This document shows, in pieces, positions 1 through 19,837 of a DNA stretch of 64,000 nucleotides. The DNA comes from Macrotrachela quadricornifera (lineage: Eukaryota > Rotifera > Eurotatoria > Philodinida > Philodinidae). Position numbers and translations under genes: made by a program. Numbering within the stretch: the first letter of the stretch is position 1; every line of letters begins with the position of its first letter. The stretch spans positions 138,863 to 202,862 of the forward strand of contig JAJEKB010000415.1 in NCBI GenBank assembly GCA_022393335.1, read 5' to 3'. The notes beneath the pieces were generated by a model. That model saw nothing but the letters and a program-made list of their open reading frames with translations. It searched no databases and had not been told where the DNA came from.

Positions 1-2100
1 TTGTTTTTTAATTCTATTATCGGAAACTAAAGATAGATAACATAACAATAATAATAATAAGCGACGATCGAAAACGATTTGCCGAGAAACAGAATGTAGT
101 TCTTCTGTTTCTTGTTATTTTTCTTCTTTTTTTTTCTTTAACATTTTGACTACAATATAGACGCTCGATTATGTGTGCTCAGACGAAATGAAGAAAAATT
201 CTACAGTGAGGTTTGATGTTCTTATTATTCTCAGTATGTATATTGAGTAAAGTAAAAAAAAAAAAGAAGAAGAAGAAGAAGAAGATCTCAACGATCGAAC
301 AAATATAAGTGCATTGATTCGGTTATATTAAACAATTTTTCTTGTTGATCGAGTAAGTTTAAGAGACAAAAAAAAATTTCTTTTTTTCTTTTAATGAAAA
401 AGAAAGCATTTTATTAGATATGTAATTATTTCTAAAAAAAAGGTAGGATAAAAAAACTTGATTATCCATGAATTAGAAGGATCGAAGCTTCAAAAGAAAA
501 AAAAAATTAGATAGATTGTATTACTTTTCTTTGTAATTACAAAAACAAATGACAAGTTGTCAAAATTGAAAAAGACATTAATCTACATTTCTTACATATA
601 TAATTTAACCAAAAGAAAAAAAAAAAAGGAAACTGGTATATTTCAATATTATATTTGTTCTTAGGCAATACTATGTAATTCTTGATCTCACACAACATAT
701 ATATATATATATATATATATTTGTTTTCTCTCTAGTAAAACATAATATTCTTATCTTAATGTTTATGCAGATTTTTGATTATTTTGTTTAACCCATGGGA
801 AAATATGTATTTACTTATTCCTCTTTACTAGATTGTAGTCATTCTCGCATGAGAGTAATAAATCGACGACACATGCCAATCTCTTGACAACTTGTCTGAT
901 CAACTTTATATCTCCACATATAAAATGAGGTAAATCCTACATACATAGAACTAATACAAAATATAAAAATACCAGACGATTTTTTTTAATATAATATGTA
1001 AGTATATCATTAAGTACATATAGATTGTTCTGCATTTTTTTTTTTGTATTCTTTGTCTGTATACTAAAAAACATCTCGAGATCATTGAATATACATATAG
1101 TTCTTCTCGATAGAATACAGAAGAATCTAAATAGATTACTGTAGTTCAATCAACTAGAATCGAGAGTGAATCAAATTTGTCATACTCGCATAGATACTTA
1201 ATCTAGTAAATAAAAAAAAATAAGTTAGTATCAACGCTTCATGACATTTACATTTATTTAGGCCTTACAGATTATTTCATATTGTTAAACAGAAAAAAAA
1301 AAAAAAGTTTTTTTTTTCGGTTATTTTTGTTCCTTTTTTCTGTATTATTAAGTTTGTATTTTATGATGAATCTTGAAATAATGTATTCTAAAAAAAAAAA
1401 AAGAAATTGTGAACATGCAAGACCGAGTGGTCTTCAAGTATTAATTATATGGTAGATGTCTTGTATAATATACTGAAAATGATTTTATTTATTCTCAATG
1501 TTTTTTTTTTCTTTCTTACATTTTCATTAGTATTTTAATAATAAGAGGATGTTGCAGATTTTTACAAATATAAAAGAAAAGAAACACTTTAGAATATATA
1601 AAATAAGTAAATAATTCTCTTTTATCTGTTTGTATGTATAATTAATAAATAATAAAAAAAACAAATTGTTCTATATATCTAAGACAATTTCTAATCGATA
1701 ATTTATCTATTATTGGGTTTCAAGATAGATTAGATCGGCCTTTCTCTACATGATTGTCAATGAGGAGAGACCATACGGCATAAAGTGATTTTTTTTTCTT
1801 CTCTTTTTCTATTCTTGCTTTTTTGCCTTCAGTTAATGCTTCTTTTATATATTGTATTCATTTGTCTAAAAACACAATTAATAAAGAGAATAAAGATCTA
1901 CAACACCCACACATAGAACAGGAGACAACATGAAATAATTCATTTTTTATTATAAAAATTGTTGTTGATAATCGTAGATTCTTATTAGGTTTTATTCTTA
2001 TGATTAAGATAAGACATATGTTATTATCTTTTCTAGATTATTAATTTCATAATGAGATTTATTCTAATTACAATAAATAAATAACTTTTTGTTTTAACGA
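1..2100. other. Intergenic, A+T-rich, no gene recognised
   Basis: I see no coding segment that I can support. The stretch is full of poly-A and poly-T runs, with a short AAG microsatellite near 265-284 and an AT dinucleotide run at about 697-720. The short open frames on the minus strand near 1 kb have low-complexity composition and look like chance. It may hold untranslated sequence of a gene outside the window or of the small ORF at 2101. Confidence 0.6.
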
Positions 2101-2298
2101 ATGGGTGACGATTTATCTGGTTGTTTTACATCATGTCAAGATACTAATAATAGTGGTACAACTGTCGGAAATGATTCGTATAATCTTGAATGTATAAATC
2201 AATGTTTACAACGTCATACAACATTATATGAACATACAGCAGAGAAGTATATCAAAGAACAAACAAAAGAGAAAATATTTGATCATAAATCATATTAG
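2101..2298 (+). CDS. Small protein with twin CX3C motif, possibly small-Tim-like (tentative)
   Basis: A 65-codon ORF starts at an ATG with an in-frame TAA two codons upstream. Cysteines at residues 8, 12, 31 and 35 form two CX3C pairs separated by 18 residues. The second pair, ECINQCLQRH followed by a basic helix-like tail, resembles small mitochondrial Tim chaperones (Tim8/9/10/13), which use this disulfide pattern in the intermembrane space. Against this, the N-terminal helix normally found before the first CX3C is almost absent, and the spacing is slightly longer than the usual 14-17. It could be a diverged or truncated copy, or a chance ORF. It lies 322 bp upstream of the receptor gene on the same strand. 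Confidence 0.4.
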   Translation: MGDDLSGCFTSCQDTNNSGTTVGNDSYNLECINQCLQRHTTLYEHTAEKYIKEQTKEKIFDHKSY

Positions 2299-2620
2299 AT
2301 AGTCACATGAGAATTGTTTGTTTGTCTTTATTTTTCTTTTTTTTGATAATTTTTCATCGACTGAGATTTGATTCTTTTCTTTATTTTTATAAATATATTT
2401 GTATATACTAATAGAAGATAGACAATAGAGCGCATTTAGATAGATTAGAAACAAAACATCTGACACATTTCAATGAATTGACAGGCAACAAAAAAATGTC
2501 TTTTACAATGCGTCAAATGTTTTATCTATTAAGATAATATTTAGAAAATAAAAACTATAAAAATCTTTTTCTTTTCATTATTATTATTGCATATGAATTT
2601 ATAATCTATTCATTATTATT
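2299..2620. other. Spacer between the small ORF and the receptor gene
   Basis: A 322-bp A+T-rich spacer. It should hold the 3' end of the small transcript and the promoter and 5' leader of the receptor gene. I cannot point to a specific control element. Confidence 0.5.
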
Positions 2621-4015
2621 ATGTTTATTAGGTATACACAAATCGTTCGAATAATTGCTGTTGTTCTTATAACATTTGGTTTAATTGGAAAAGTTTTTAA
2701 TTGTATTATTTTTCTTCGAAAACCGGTTTGTATTTATTAAATTAAAAAAAAATAAAAAATATTATCTTTTTTTTTTATTTTTATTATTAAAAAAAATATT
2801 TAGCTTCGTGGTACATCAACTGGTTTACTTTTATTTTTAAAAACAATTTTTGATTTTGTTCCACTTTTATGGACATTTATATTTGATACAAAATTTTTTG
2901 TTAAAGATGAACAACTTGATGCATCTCGATTATTATGTGCATTATCACGTAGTAGTGATATATTTATATCATGGTCAATTGGTTTTGTTATACTTGCATG
3001 TACAATACGTCTTGCAACAATAATACATTCTAAATTTTTACCACAACCAACAAGTCTTCATGTATTTATACTTATTATATTAATGATGATATGTGGTCTT
3101 GGATATAATTGGCATGTTTTTTATTATCCAAGTCTTGTGGAAAGAATAATAATGGAAGATAAAAATCGTACCTTTACTTATTGTAATATATTATTTGGAC
3201 GACAAATGGGTTATTTTACATTTAATGGTTTTCAAGCTAGACAAGAATTTGTATATAATGCTCCAATAGTTAATTTTATTGTTTCATCATTAATACCATT
3301 TGCAATAGTTGCATCAACAAATATTGTTATTATTGTACGTGTATTAAAAAGTCCATCATTAAAACGTTTAGCAAAAATAAATTCTTATCGTAATGGAAAT
3401 TCAATTATGTTAACAAAACCTTTTCAAAGTTCAGATCCATTACAAACATCATTAAAACAGATAACAAAAAAAGATGTTAGTTATGAAACAACAATAACAT
3501 TAACAACAAGTTGTGTATTTTTAACAACAAATAGTATAGCAAGTATATATGTTTATGTTAAATCAAGTCAACGTTCAAATCGTTCAAATGCAACTGAAGA
3601 TATAAAAACATCAAGTGTTTATCTTATATTACGTATGTTAACATTAATTGATACAGTTTTAGAATTTTATATTTATTTTTTAACGGGAAAAAAATTTCGT
3701 CAAGAAGTTTATTATGTTATTCGTGAAATTCTTCAACATACACCATTAAGAAATTATTTTAAATTTTCACGTTTAACAAATAATAATATAAATAATCGAC
3801 AAGAACAAAAAAATTTAACTGAAAAACAACAACGACAACAACAAATTAAGTTAAATAAAAAAAATCAATTACATTATTTAAGTTTAACACAATCAACAAC
3901 AACAACTATGTCAAGAGGTAGTAGCTATATGGATTCACCACAAAAACAAAGATCGTCCAATTTTCAGTGGTGTGATACAGAAGAAACACTTGATAGAATT
4001 GAAAGTACTGTATGA
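2621..4015 (+). CDS. Rhodopsin-type seven-transmembrane receptor (orphan)
   Basis: Two exons, 2621-2725 and 2804-4015, are joined in phase 0 and encode about 438 aa. The 78-bp intron has GT-AG ends. Exon 1 carries transmembrane helix 1, ending in FNCIIFLRKP. Exon 2 gives the other hydrophobic helices, a glycosylatable extracellular loop (NRTF) and a long third intracellular loop. Helix 7 runs into a GKKFRQE segment typical of helix 8 in class A receptors. The usual DRY is replaced by a CTIRLAT-like segment, and NPxxY by DTVLEFYIYF. The C-terminal tail is rich in Gln, Asn and Ser. This matches the divergent class A receptors, often annotated as FMRFamide-like, that are expanded in rotifers. 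The ligand cannot be inferred. A plasma-membrane role in peptide or amine signalling is likely by family. Confidence 0.85.
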
Positions 4016-5409
4016 TAGATATGTTTGGAAATCTCTCTGATTCATCCTTATCATCATTTCTTGCTTTAGTCATCTATCATTAATTGATTCTCAATTGGTT
4101 CATAATTAAAATCTCTATATTTTAGTACTAATATTTGATACTATAGATATTTACAGTAATTACAATATTATATTTTATATTAGTCTCATATTTTCAATAG
4201 TTTTCTCTTGATATTACGATTGAATTTTAATGCTAATTGTACATTGCTTAATTTATTATTTGTATGTTCATTATGAAGCATCAGAAGTTTCTTATTAGTA
4301 TTACTATGAATATCCTTATGTCTTTGTATTTGAACATTACTTTTCTTTAGCCAAATGACGTTGATATTCATGCTTCGTGCATAGTATTTCTAAAAAATGA
4401 AATATATGAAAGTCAACGAGATGTTCAGATTTCCAACAAAGGAAATTATGGGAATTTTCCTCTTCTTCAAAAGTATACCAAGTCAAAGAAAAGGATTTTC
4501 GAAAATTTAAAAATATATAAAAATCATGAAAATGTCAGAAGTTTTCGTAATTTTCCTTTTTGGAAATTTGAACATCATTGTTATTAAGGTGACTCAGATT
4601 GTTTCATTTAATGTTAATGAAATAAGTGCAAGCTGAATAGTCCCAAATAGTCAATGATTGTTTTTTCTGTGTTGATAATCGTTAAGTTCTCACTTATAAG
4701 AATAGAATACTTGAGAAAACTCCAGATATTATTCGATGTAACTATATGAACCAATGAAAAGAAAAATCAAAAATCGTAAAATACGAAGAAAAGAGTGAAA
4801 GAATAGAATATTTTACTAAATATAAATATGTGAGTAACCAAATTGTTTTGACTGAACTCAAATTAATTATAACTGAGTTTTTTACATTAGCATACAATTG
4901 ATTGACAATTGATAAAGGATTGGAGGAGGCGGGTTGAGAATCAATTAAGGACAGTGCTATTTATGCAAGAATATCAATTAGGGATGAACTGAGTGTAAAT
5001 TATATTTTTGTCATCAATATTTTTTGTATATTTAAATATATTATTTATTGTAAATGATCACATTGAAATGATTGAACAAAAAATATAACAGTCTGTTACT
5101 ATAACTTATAAAAGTTGAAGTTGTTATTGTTCACTATGGTAATTGTATTAAGACCAAACATAGTAGCATAAAAAGATATTGATTTGTATGCAAAGAATAA
5201 GCTCAATTTTTTATCTTTTGCAATGTGTTCAAGATGGTTAAAAATTGTGATCTAAAGTGAGTCATTCTTCGGTAGTTAGTAGACAGTATTAAAATACTTT
5301 TGTGGAAAATTTATTTAATCCATTTGAAAGAATGACAAAATCGATTAAGTTTATTTGAAAATATTTTAATTCAATAAATAATCATTTCTCAAGTATCTTT
5401 TTTTTGGAT
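4016..5409. other. Intergenic, nothing recognised
   Basis: About 1.4 kb of A+T-rich DNA downstream of the receptor stop. It probably includes the receptor 3' UTR. Short ORFs here, such as one near 4.2-4.4 kb on minus, lack protein-like composition. Confidence 0.5.
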
Positions 5410-6000
5410 CAATATAGCGATAGGCTTATTCGTCTTTTTGAAACGTATCAGAAGATTTTCATCATTTGATGAATTTTGTCTAAGTCAATAGTCAACATCC
5501 TATTATCAATATGAATTTAACTGTTTGCAGTTACAATTGGCTACATCTCAATATTTAAAATCATACGTTTGATTTTAATTACTTCTTGGTTCAGATTTTG
5601 AGTAATTGAGTTTAGTAAAATAATCTCTTGGTGAAACATTATCTCTTCATCAATGAATTTAACTATTCTTGATTGAATTTGATCAAATTTCTCTTTATTT
5701 TTAAACGTTTTTAATAATACCTCAATTCATTTTCTGACATTTTTTGAAAAAATCATCTATTTTCTTATGACATTTCACATACTATTGTTCAAGTTTTTGT
5801 CGGCAATCATCGATTTTGTTCTCAATATTAATTGTTTTTAGTACATCGCATATAGCCTTGACTTGATCAACTAATGGATTTAATTGGGAAACAACTTAAT
5901 CATTATGTTCTTTTAGATGTTTTAAATAAGTACCTTGCTAAAAACAATAACACAATGCACAGGATGTTCTTTTACATACTATATTAGCACATGATCCGGC
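5410..6000 (-). pseudogene. Decayed B-box-type / coiled-coil gene fragment
   Basis: Read on the minus strand from 6000 downward, the translation shows a cysteine/histidine cluster (AGSCANIVCKRTSCALCYCF, then LKHLKEH). After it comes a stretch like QLNPLVDQVKAICDVLKTIN and a coiled-coil-like KEKFDQIQSRIVKFIDEE. This order, a small zinc-binding B-box-like head followed by a helical rod, matches a protein type common in bdelloid genomes and the pseudogene at 9006-10052. Several in-frame stops and at least one frameshift, near the FKNK-like segment, show it is dead. The initiator codon and C-terminal part are not recognisable. Confidence 0.6.
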
Positions 6001-6368
6001 ATTTTTTAATAATATAATTTTTATTATGAGTTAGTAGTAGAAGTTGAAAATGTAATTACTACTTGTGTCTTTTTATGACATTATAACCAATGCTTTATTT
6101 GTTTAAGAAAAGAGCGACGTCTTTATCAGTCAAGTAGCCGCTTTGCATTATGTCTTGTCTACAATTAAATTCAACAGATAACGTTATAAGATAGATGAAA
6201 GTATAGTCGAACGTTTATTGAGTACTTTAGAGCTAAAAAAACAATAGTGATTGAATCAAGCGACTTAATTATTCTATTCTTTCAATTACAGAATTAGCTG
6301 CTAACAAATATGTTGACAAAATGAAAAATAAAATGTATCGACAATATACGAAAAGTACATAGGGCACC

Positions 6369-7303
6369 ACAAAAGTTTTTTCATTTGCTTCTCCTAAAAG
6401 ACTTAGTTTGAGTTCAAGGATTACTTTCTAATGCTTAAACATATTTAGGATTATGAGCAAAACTTTAAACTTATAAGTCTTATCCTTTGTTCTAGTCTAT
6501 CATTTCTTTTAGGCTAGTGCCATGCCATTTTCTATATGCTACATAGCGGACGATTTCTAAAAAATGGAAGAACTTTGCATTTCATATTGTGCTCCTTATA
6601 AACGTTTCATTGAAAAGAAATAAAATATACCAGAAGATGCCGTGTGAAAAGCTCTACAATCCACAATGTAAAGATTATCTTAATTGTATGCTGTTTGTTT
6701 CGAAATAAACAGTATTCAAAGCAATCAAGTTTCGACACTGCTGCGAAAAGTACTGCAGAGAATGTTGCTTCTTTTTGAAAATAAAAAGTGCACTGTTAAA
6801 TAATCTTTTCTTTTTAATTTGTAGAGCTCTTCATGCTGCTTTGATGGTATGTTTTGTTTTTTGTTTAATAGAACATTTCAGGTATAACAACGATGACAGA
6901 TGAAAAACGAATTGATTTCTTATCAAAAAAAAGTCAATGATTTCGCAGCATCAAAATTTAAATGTTCAGAACTTTGTCAATTTTTGGACATTTGAAATAC
7001 AACTGTGAAACTAGTTGTCCTGTGTATATTGCAGAGATTTTCGCGTTGCATCTACTAGCATATTTTGTTTTTTAAATAGAATGTATTTAGGGATCGAAAT
7101 ATGAAATGCGAAGTTCTCATTAAAAATATTGATCATCCGTTAGCAAGTTGCATGCATCTCAAATAAAAGAAATGACGGCTTGCGAAGAAGTACACGGCTT
7201 AGAAGTCTGAAATTGTGTGCATCATCCTAAATATGTCTAAGCATTATAAAGGAATACATGAACTCAAATTGAGCTTTTCGAAAAAGCGGGCAAGAAAACT
7301 TGT
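6369..7303. repeat. Large, old fold-back (inverted) repeat
   Basis: The left arm (about 6369-6680) and right arm (about 7000-7303) are diverged reverse complements. Blocks around TTTGAGTTCA, TAATGCTTA-ACATATTTAGGAT and GAACTT-GCATTTCATATT recur in inverted order. A further copy of the GCTCTACAA block sits near 6822-6830, so the centre is itself partly palindromic. The right arm seems to carry an extra insertion of about 200 bp. No target-site duplication is evident, consistent with age. It looks like a non-autonomous fold-back element rather than a gene. Confidence 0.6.
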
Positions 7304-9005
7304 AGAGTCTCATGTAATAATCGTACGAAAATAGGAAAATCTCCCTGTTGTGTTAGATAAAGCAACACTTACACACTAATTATTTCTTTAGTAAAAGAAC
7401 AAGACTAAATATCCGAAACCTTGGAAGTTCAAAAGTTGCCAAAAATATGAAATAGCTAATATACTGACACTGAACATAAAAGTATATCAAGACTGTTTGC
7501 TGCATAGAACATTGATTTCAACTTTCCATTGTTCTCGATATGCTGAAAACGATAAGTTTCATGATCTATAACGAATCATTCTTTGTCATTCAAGAGCAAC
7601 GTTGTAATGATGTTTTGACCGTCTGTAATATTCACTGGAAAGGCTAGAGATCAATGAATTTTATGTGTACTGTTTTATTCAATGAGTTTATTATTTGCAA
7701 ATGAATGTTTCATTATTATACTTCATGTCGTCGCTTCATTCATCAGTCTCACGCACATTAAGAGATTTCCATTATTAGACGCACACTATAGAAGACATCA
7801 AACTGTATTTGATGATCAATGAAAAAAGTTCATATATGAAGAAAAAAATAGATATGCCAGCAAACATTCAAAAATATTATTGTTTTTTTTTAAACTAATA
7901 CATACTTTATTAGTCAACACTACTTCGTATTTAACAAACAAAACACCATTTTTGACGAGTATAGATGAAGGGATCTAATTTGTAAATCATCTTTTTGTTT
8001 TCATTGTTTGTCTATTTCTTTAGTAAAACATCGTTCTAATTCTAAACGCTTTTGGTTGAAAATAACGTCAATTTCTAATGATATTCATCTTGCTATTGTT
8101 TGACTTACTGTATTAGGATTAATCAACAATGATGTTGACAACACGAACATGTTTAAGTCAATCCGTATGTGTATTATAATTTGATCCATCTAGGAATTTT
8201 AACTGAGAATTGAGTAACTCGTCATGTTTATATAAATGAAGTTAACATACGTACTATAGTTTATTGTAACAAATAAAACAAAATAAAAACAAGAAAATAT
8301 GAACATTTATATTTTGTGAAAGGATAAATCTATTATGACTTTGTTTTTAAGAAAATAAAAATAATACTTAAATAAATGATTGGACAAATGTGTTAAATCG
8401 TTTGTATTGATAAATATTGATTTATATCTATACGATTTACAATGATATAAATCATAATTAATTGAATCACCTCAAAGTTCCAAATAAACTTTTTATTATG
8501 TTCACGTGAGTTATCAGATATTCATTTGTATATGAAAACAGCGATTATAATAGCTAAATTAATTGAGAAAGTGATAAAATTTATCATATTCTCTTGCTCT
8601 TATATTTCTTTGTCATGTTTTATGCTGACAAACAACTGTATGTAATATAGTCCATGTCAAAGAGAATTTTTAGTTCCGATTATTTTTTATCATATCATAA
8701 GAACTTCACTGATTAATCAAAAGTCAAACCTTAGCATTTAAATTATTCCATTGTTTGTATCAAAATGAATCAGTCAAAATAAATTAAACCGTAATCAATG
8801 CATCTTTGTTTTGTAAACCTCAAAATAAATAGCAGTTAATATATGATAGTTGATTCTCTTGTAAATGCTTTAATGAATAAAAAGAGCAATGTTTGTTAAA
8901 TGTTAATAGTATTTTTTTAATCTTGATTATAATACAATAATTGTCTTCTGTTTGTGATTGACCTATAAGTTAACGTGAGATGGAGAGAAAAAAAAAGTCG
9001 AACCA
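7304..9005. other. Intergenic, mostly featureless
   Basis: About 1.7 kb of A+T-rich DNA. On the minus strand around 7965-8150 one frame reads like a degraded coiled coil (EIDVIFNQKRLELERCFTKE) interrupted by stops. This may be a further pseudogene scrap. Nothing else is recognised. Confidence 0.4.
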
Positions 9006-10052
9006 TTAAATTTTACGATAATTAACACCATTATCAGTTGTTATTCCTAATAAATCAGATCTAAACATAGTTGCACACCAAATGATCTTCTTATATGATT
9101 GCTTTATTTTCATTTTTCCATCCTTTGTAATATGTAAAAGATGATGAGGGTCAGGCTCAGTTATCAGCCATCCATCATCAACTAATGAATAACAACTAAG
9201 AGCATTATTTTTCCTAGATTTTCAATGTCTAATTGATTTAACAAATTCTATTGTAAGCAATAAATTATATTCTATGATAGATGAGACAAGTTCATATGTT
9301 GAAAGAGATGAAGATATGTCAGAATAAATATATGAATATAATATCTATGTCTGATTCGTTTGTACTTTTTTAATCACAGTAAATTAATCCTACGTTGGTG
9401 ACAACCAGACGATTAGAATTTTCTCATTTTCCCATGCAATTCGCCTGATTATATCGAAATCCTTATTTATCAAACATAAATTCGACATTTGATGAATTAG
9501 TAAATAGCGTTGATTATTTACTAATGATGCATAACTGTTGACAGAATCTAATTCTTCGATGTTAATGAAACTTCAATCTAAGACTAGTAATTGACTTTTT
9601 ATATTAAAAGAGATATTTTCCATTTTATCCATATCCTGTTCCATATAATACATTGTTGACATTAATGGATTGATACTTTGCCGATTTACATCTTGTTGAT
9701 CGACGGGTTTCGATATTTTTTATTGTATACAAGCAGTTTCTTTTTCTTGTTCATCAAATTTTTCAGGAGCACGTTGCTCTGATTCAGCCCATTTTTGTCC
9801 GAAAATATCGATCTTATAACAATCATCACGCCATTGCCCAAGTTTTAGACGAGAATCACCTATCGTATGATTAATGTTACGAGCATTCCGTCAATCAATG
9901 ATGTGACTCAATTAACCACTCAAAAGATTTACTTCAACATTGAATAGATCTTGATATTCATTCAAATGAAGTGAACATATATTTTCTATACAACAATAGC
10001 ATAATGTAACAGATGTACGCGTGCAATTGGTGAACGTACATATTTCTGACAT
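9006..10052 (-). pseudogene. B-box-type gene inactivated by in-frame stop codons
   Basis: From an ATG at 10052 one minus-strand frame stays aligned for 349 codons down to a TAA at 9006. It begins MSEICTFTNC and continues with LCYCCIENICSLHLNEYQDL, a C/H cluster like a B-box zinc finger. A helical region follows, then a C-terminal part with short segments typical of repeat-propeller proteins in these animals (SYASLVNNQRYLLIHQMSNL; YSLVDDGWLITEPDPHHLL). At least seven TAA, TAG or TGA codons interrupt it, but the net frame is preserved throughout, so point mutations rather than indels killed it. The 219-bp inverted-repeat element at 10162-10380 sits about 110 bp upstream of the old start. Confidence 0.75.
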
Positions 10053-10161
10053 GGTACAAAAATGAAACTTTTGCTCTTAAAATATAGACAAATGTGATGA
10101 TATTAAAAGAAAGCAGAACTTGTCGCCAAAATTCAGTTATGTTCCTAAGTAATACAGAAAA

Positions 10162-10380
10162 GTTGGATCTTGTGGGTTGTAACCCATCATTTTTCAGAAA
10201 TATTATTTATGGGTTTTTTTCTACATTTTGTTGCATCAAAATAAACCTACTTTCACCTTCATTCTCACCCACTCACCTTGCACTCACCTTCTCCTTCACA
10301 CCTTTACTGTCATCAATAGGAAAAAAATTTTAAAAATAGTATTTTTGAAAAATGATGGGTTATAACCCACAAGATCCAAC
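10162..10380. mobile_element. 219-bp MITE-like element with 34-bp terminal inverted repeats
   Basis: The first 34 bases (10162-10195, beginning GTTGGATCTTGTGGG) and the last 34 (10347-10380, ending CCCACAAGATCCAAC) are reverse complements with one mismatch. Each end also contains an internal palindrome, GGGTTGTAACCC or GGGTTATAACCC. AAAA flanks both sides (10158-10161 and 10381-10384) and could be a 4-bp target duplication, though poly-A is common here. The interior is C-rich on the top strand (CACTCACC-type words) and non-coding. No transposase is present, so it would be non-autonomous. The superfamily is not clear. Confidence 0.75.
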
Positions 10381-11922
10381 AAAAGTTTGCAGGACAACAA
10401 ATTTTTACTTGGTCCTTCATCTTACATACTAGGATATGAAATAATAATCATACATACAAGTGCAATTTAATAATGAAGTCTAAGTATTTTTCAAGAAACC
10501 TAAAGTCCAATTGAAAAAGAGTTATAGTAAGATCTCTAAGTTAGACCAGTACTTCTTCATCTAATTTGCTCTATATTATCATAAGTCTAACTTGAAAGCC
10601 AATTTTCATTCAATGATTTCTAAAGTAATAACTATTTGTAACAAGAATTACAGGCGTGACTAATATATAAACATTGTGCCCTAGCTGACTTTACAGTCTC
10701 CCATTCGTGACAGTTATTTTCATCTATGTAACTTTCCTAACAAAAACTTTTCTTTTTATTACTGGAAGTCCTAGAATTATAAAATCGAACAATAATAGTA
10801 TGAAGAATAAACAAGAAATATTCGATGTATCATTTGATTTTGATCAGTTAAGTATAAATTCTATAGATGTTCTGACAGCAAACAGATAATATATCCATCG
10901 GATCTTCAATTAAAAGATATATGATTTGCAAGCAATTTTCATTTGACAATTAATGTGCGGAATATTTTACGAATTCTGATATATATATATATATATATAT
11001 AAAGTCATTGTAATATGATATTCATATTAGGCATGTTGTTCTTATTTCAGATTTATCATTCTAGATTTGAAATATATCTCCCTTTCAGCATTATAACAAT
11101 CAACTTTATAAAAGAACTTCAGTTCATATAAACACAACGATTGCATAATACGAATCGATGTGAAAAATGTAATCGTATATTTTTTACTGATACTTTTATC
11201 CAAGAACAACATACATATATGATGTAATTACAAAACTGTCTTAAAATAAATAGAAGAAAAAGTATTCTCGTGATCAACATTAATCTAGAATATTCTTTCC
11301 CTTTTCTTCCTTTTTTTTTTGTATTTTGTCGTTAGCACTCCATATACATACAAATAAGCAAGGGTCATAGGGCAGTCAAGTGCATTTAGTCGTTAATCAT
11401 TTTCTTTTCAATATTCTATTAGCAATTTTAATAAGTGTAAATTATTTTAAACTAAAATTTCATTTTTCATCAAATGAAAAAAGTTTTCAAACAAATTAAA
11501 AACTTCTTTTAATAAGAAAAGAAAAACATTTTCTTTATTAAAATCAATTTTTAATATGTAATCGAGCGCTCTCTATTTCTATTGTCATGTCATTTAATTA
11601 TTGGATATACTCAAGTATTTATCCTAATGTCGCTACTTTCTCTAGTAAAAAGATGTATTATGTAGCGCTATTTAGATGATATATTATGCTAGTAGTATTT
11701 CTGTCACGATAGAAGGAGTTCAATTAATGTCAGTTAACTCATCATCATTAATAAACAGACGGCAGTATAGAGGAAAGAACGGAAAAAAAAGCAAGATGGG
11801 AGGACAAATTTCGTGTGTGGGTGGTGTTACACTTTTGTTTTTGTTGATTGTTTTCATTTATCGTTAATTCTTCTAGATGATAGTCAACTAATAGAAATAA
11901 AAAACGAAAATAATTGATTATC
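10381..11922. other. Intergenic and CHD4 upstream region
   Basis: About 1.5 kb with no supported gene. It has an AT dinucleotide run at about 10979-11001. Short ORFs near 10.7 and 11.7 kb are not protein-like enough to call. The last few hundred bases should contain the CHD4 promoter and 5' UTR. No specific motif is claimed. Confidence 0.5.

Positions 11923-19837
<7,915 letters not shown>

Noticed and set aside
937..1149. 70-codon minus-strand ORF
   Set aside because: Derived from A+T-rich low-complexity DNA, with Tyr/Phe/Leu bias and no motif.
10169..10176. TGTGGG word resembling the bdelloid telomere repeat
   Set aside because: A single occurrence within a terminal inverted repeat; chance is sufficient.
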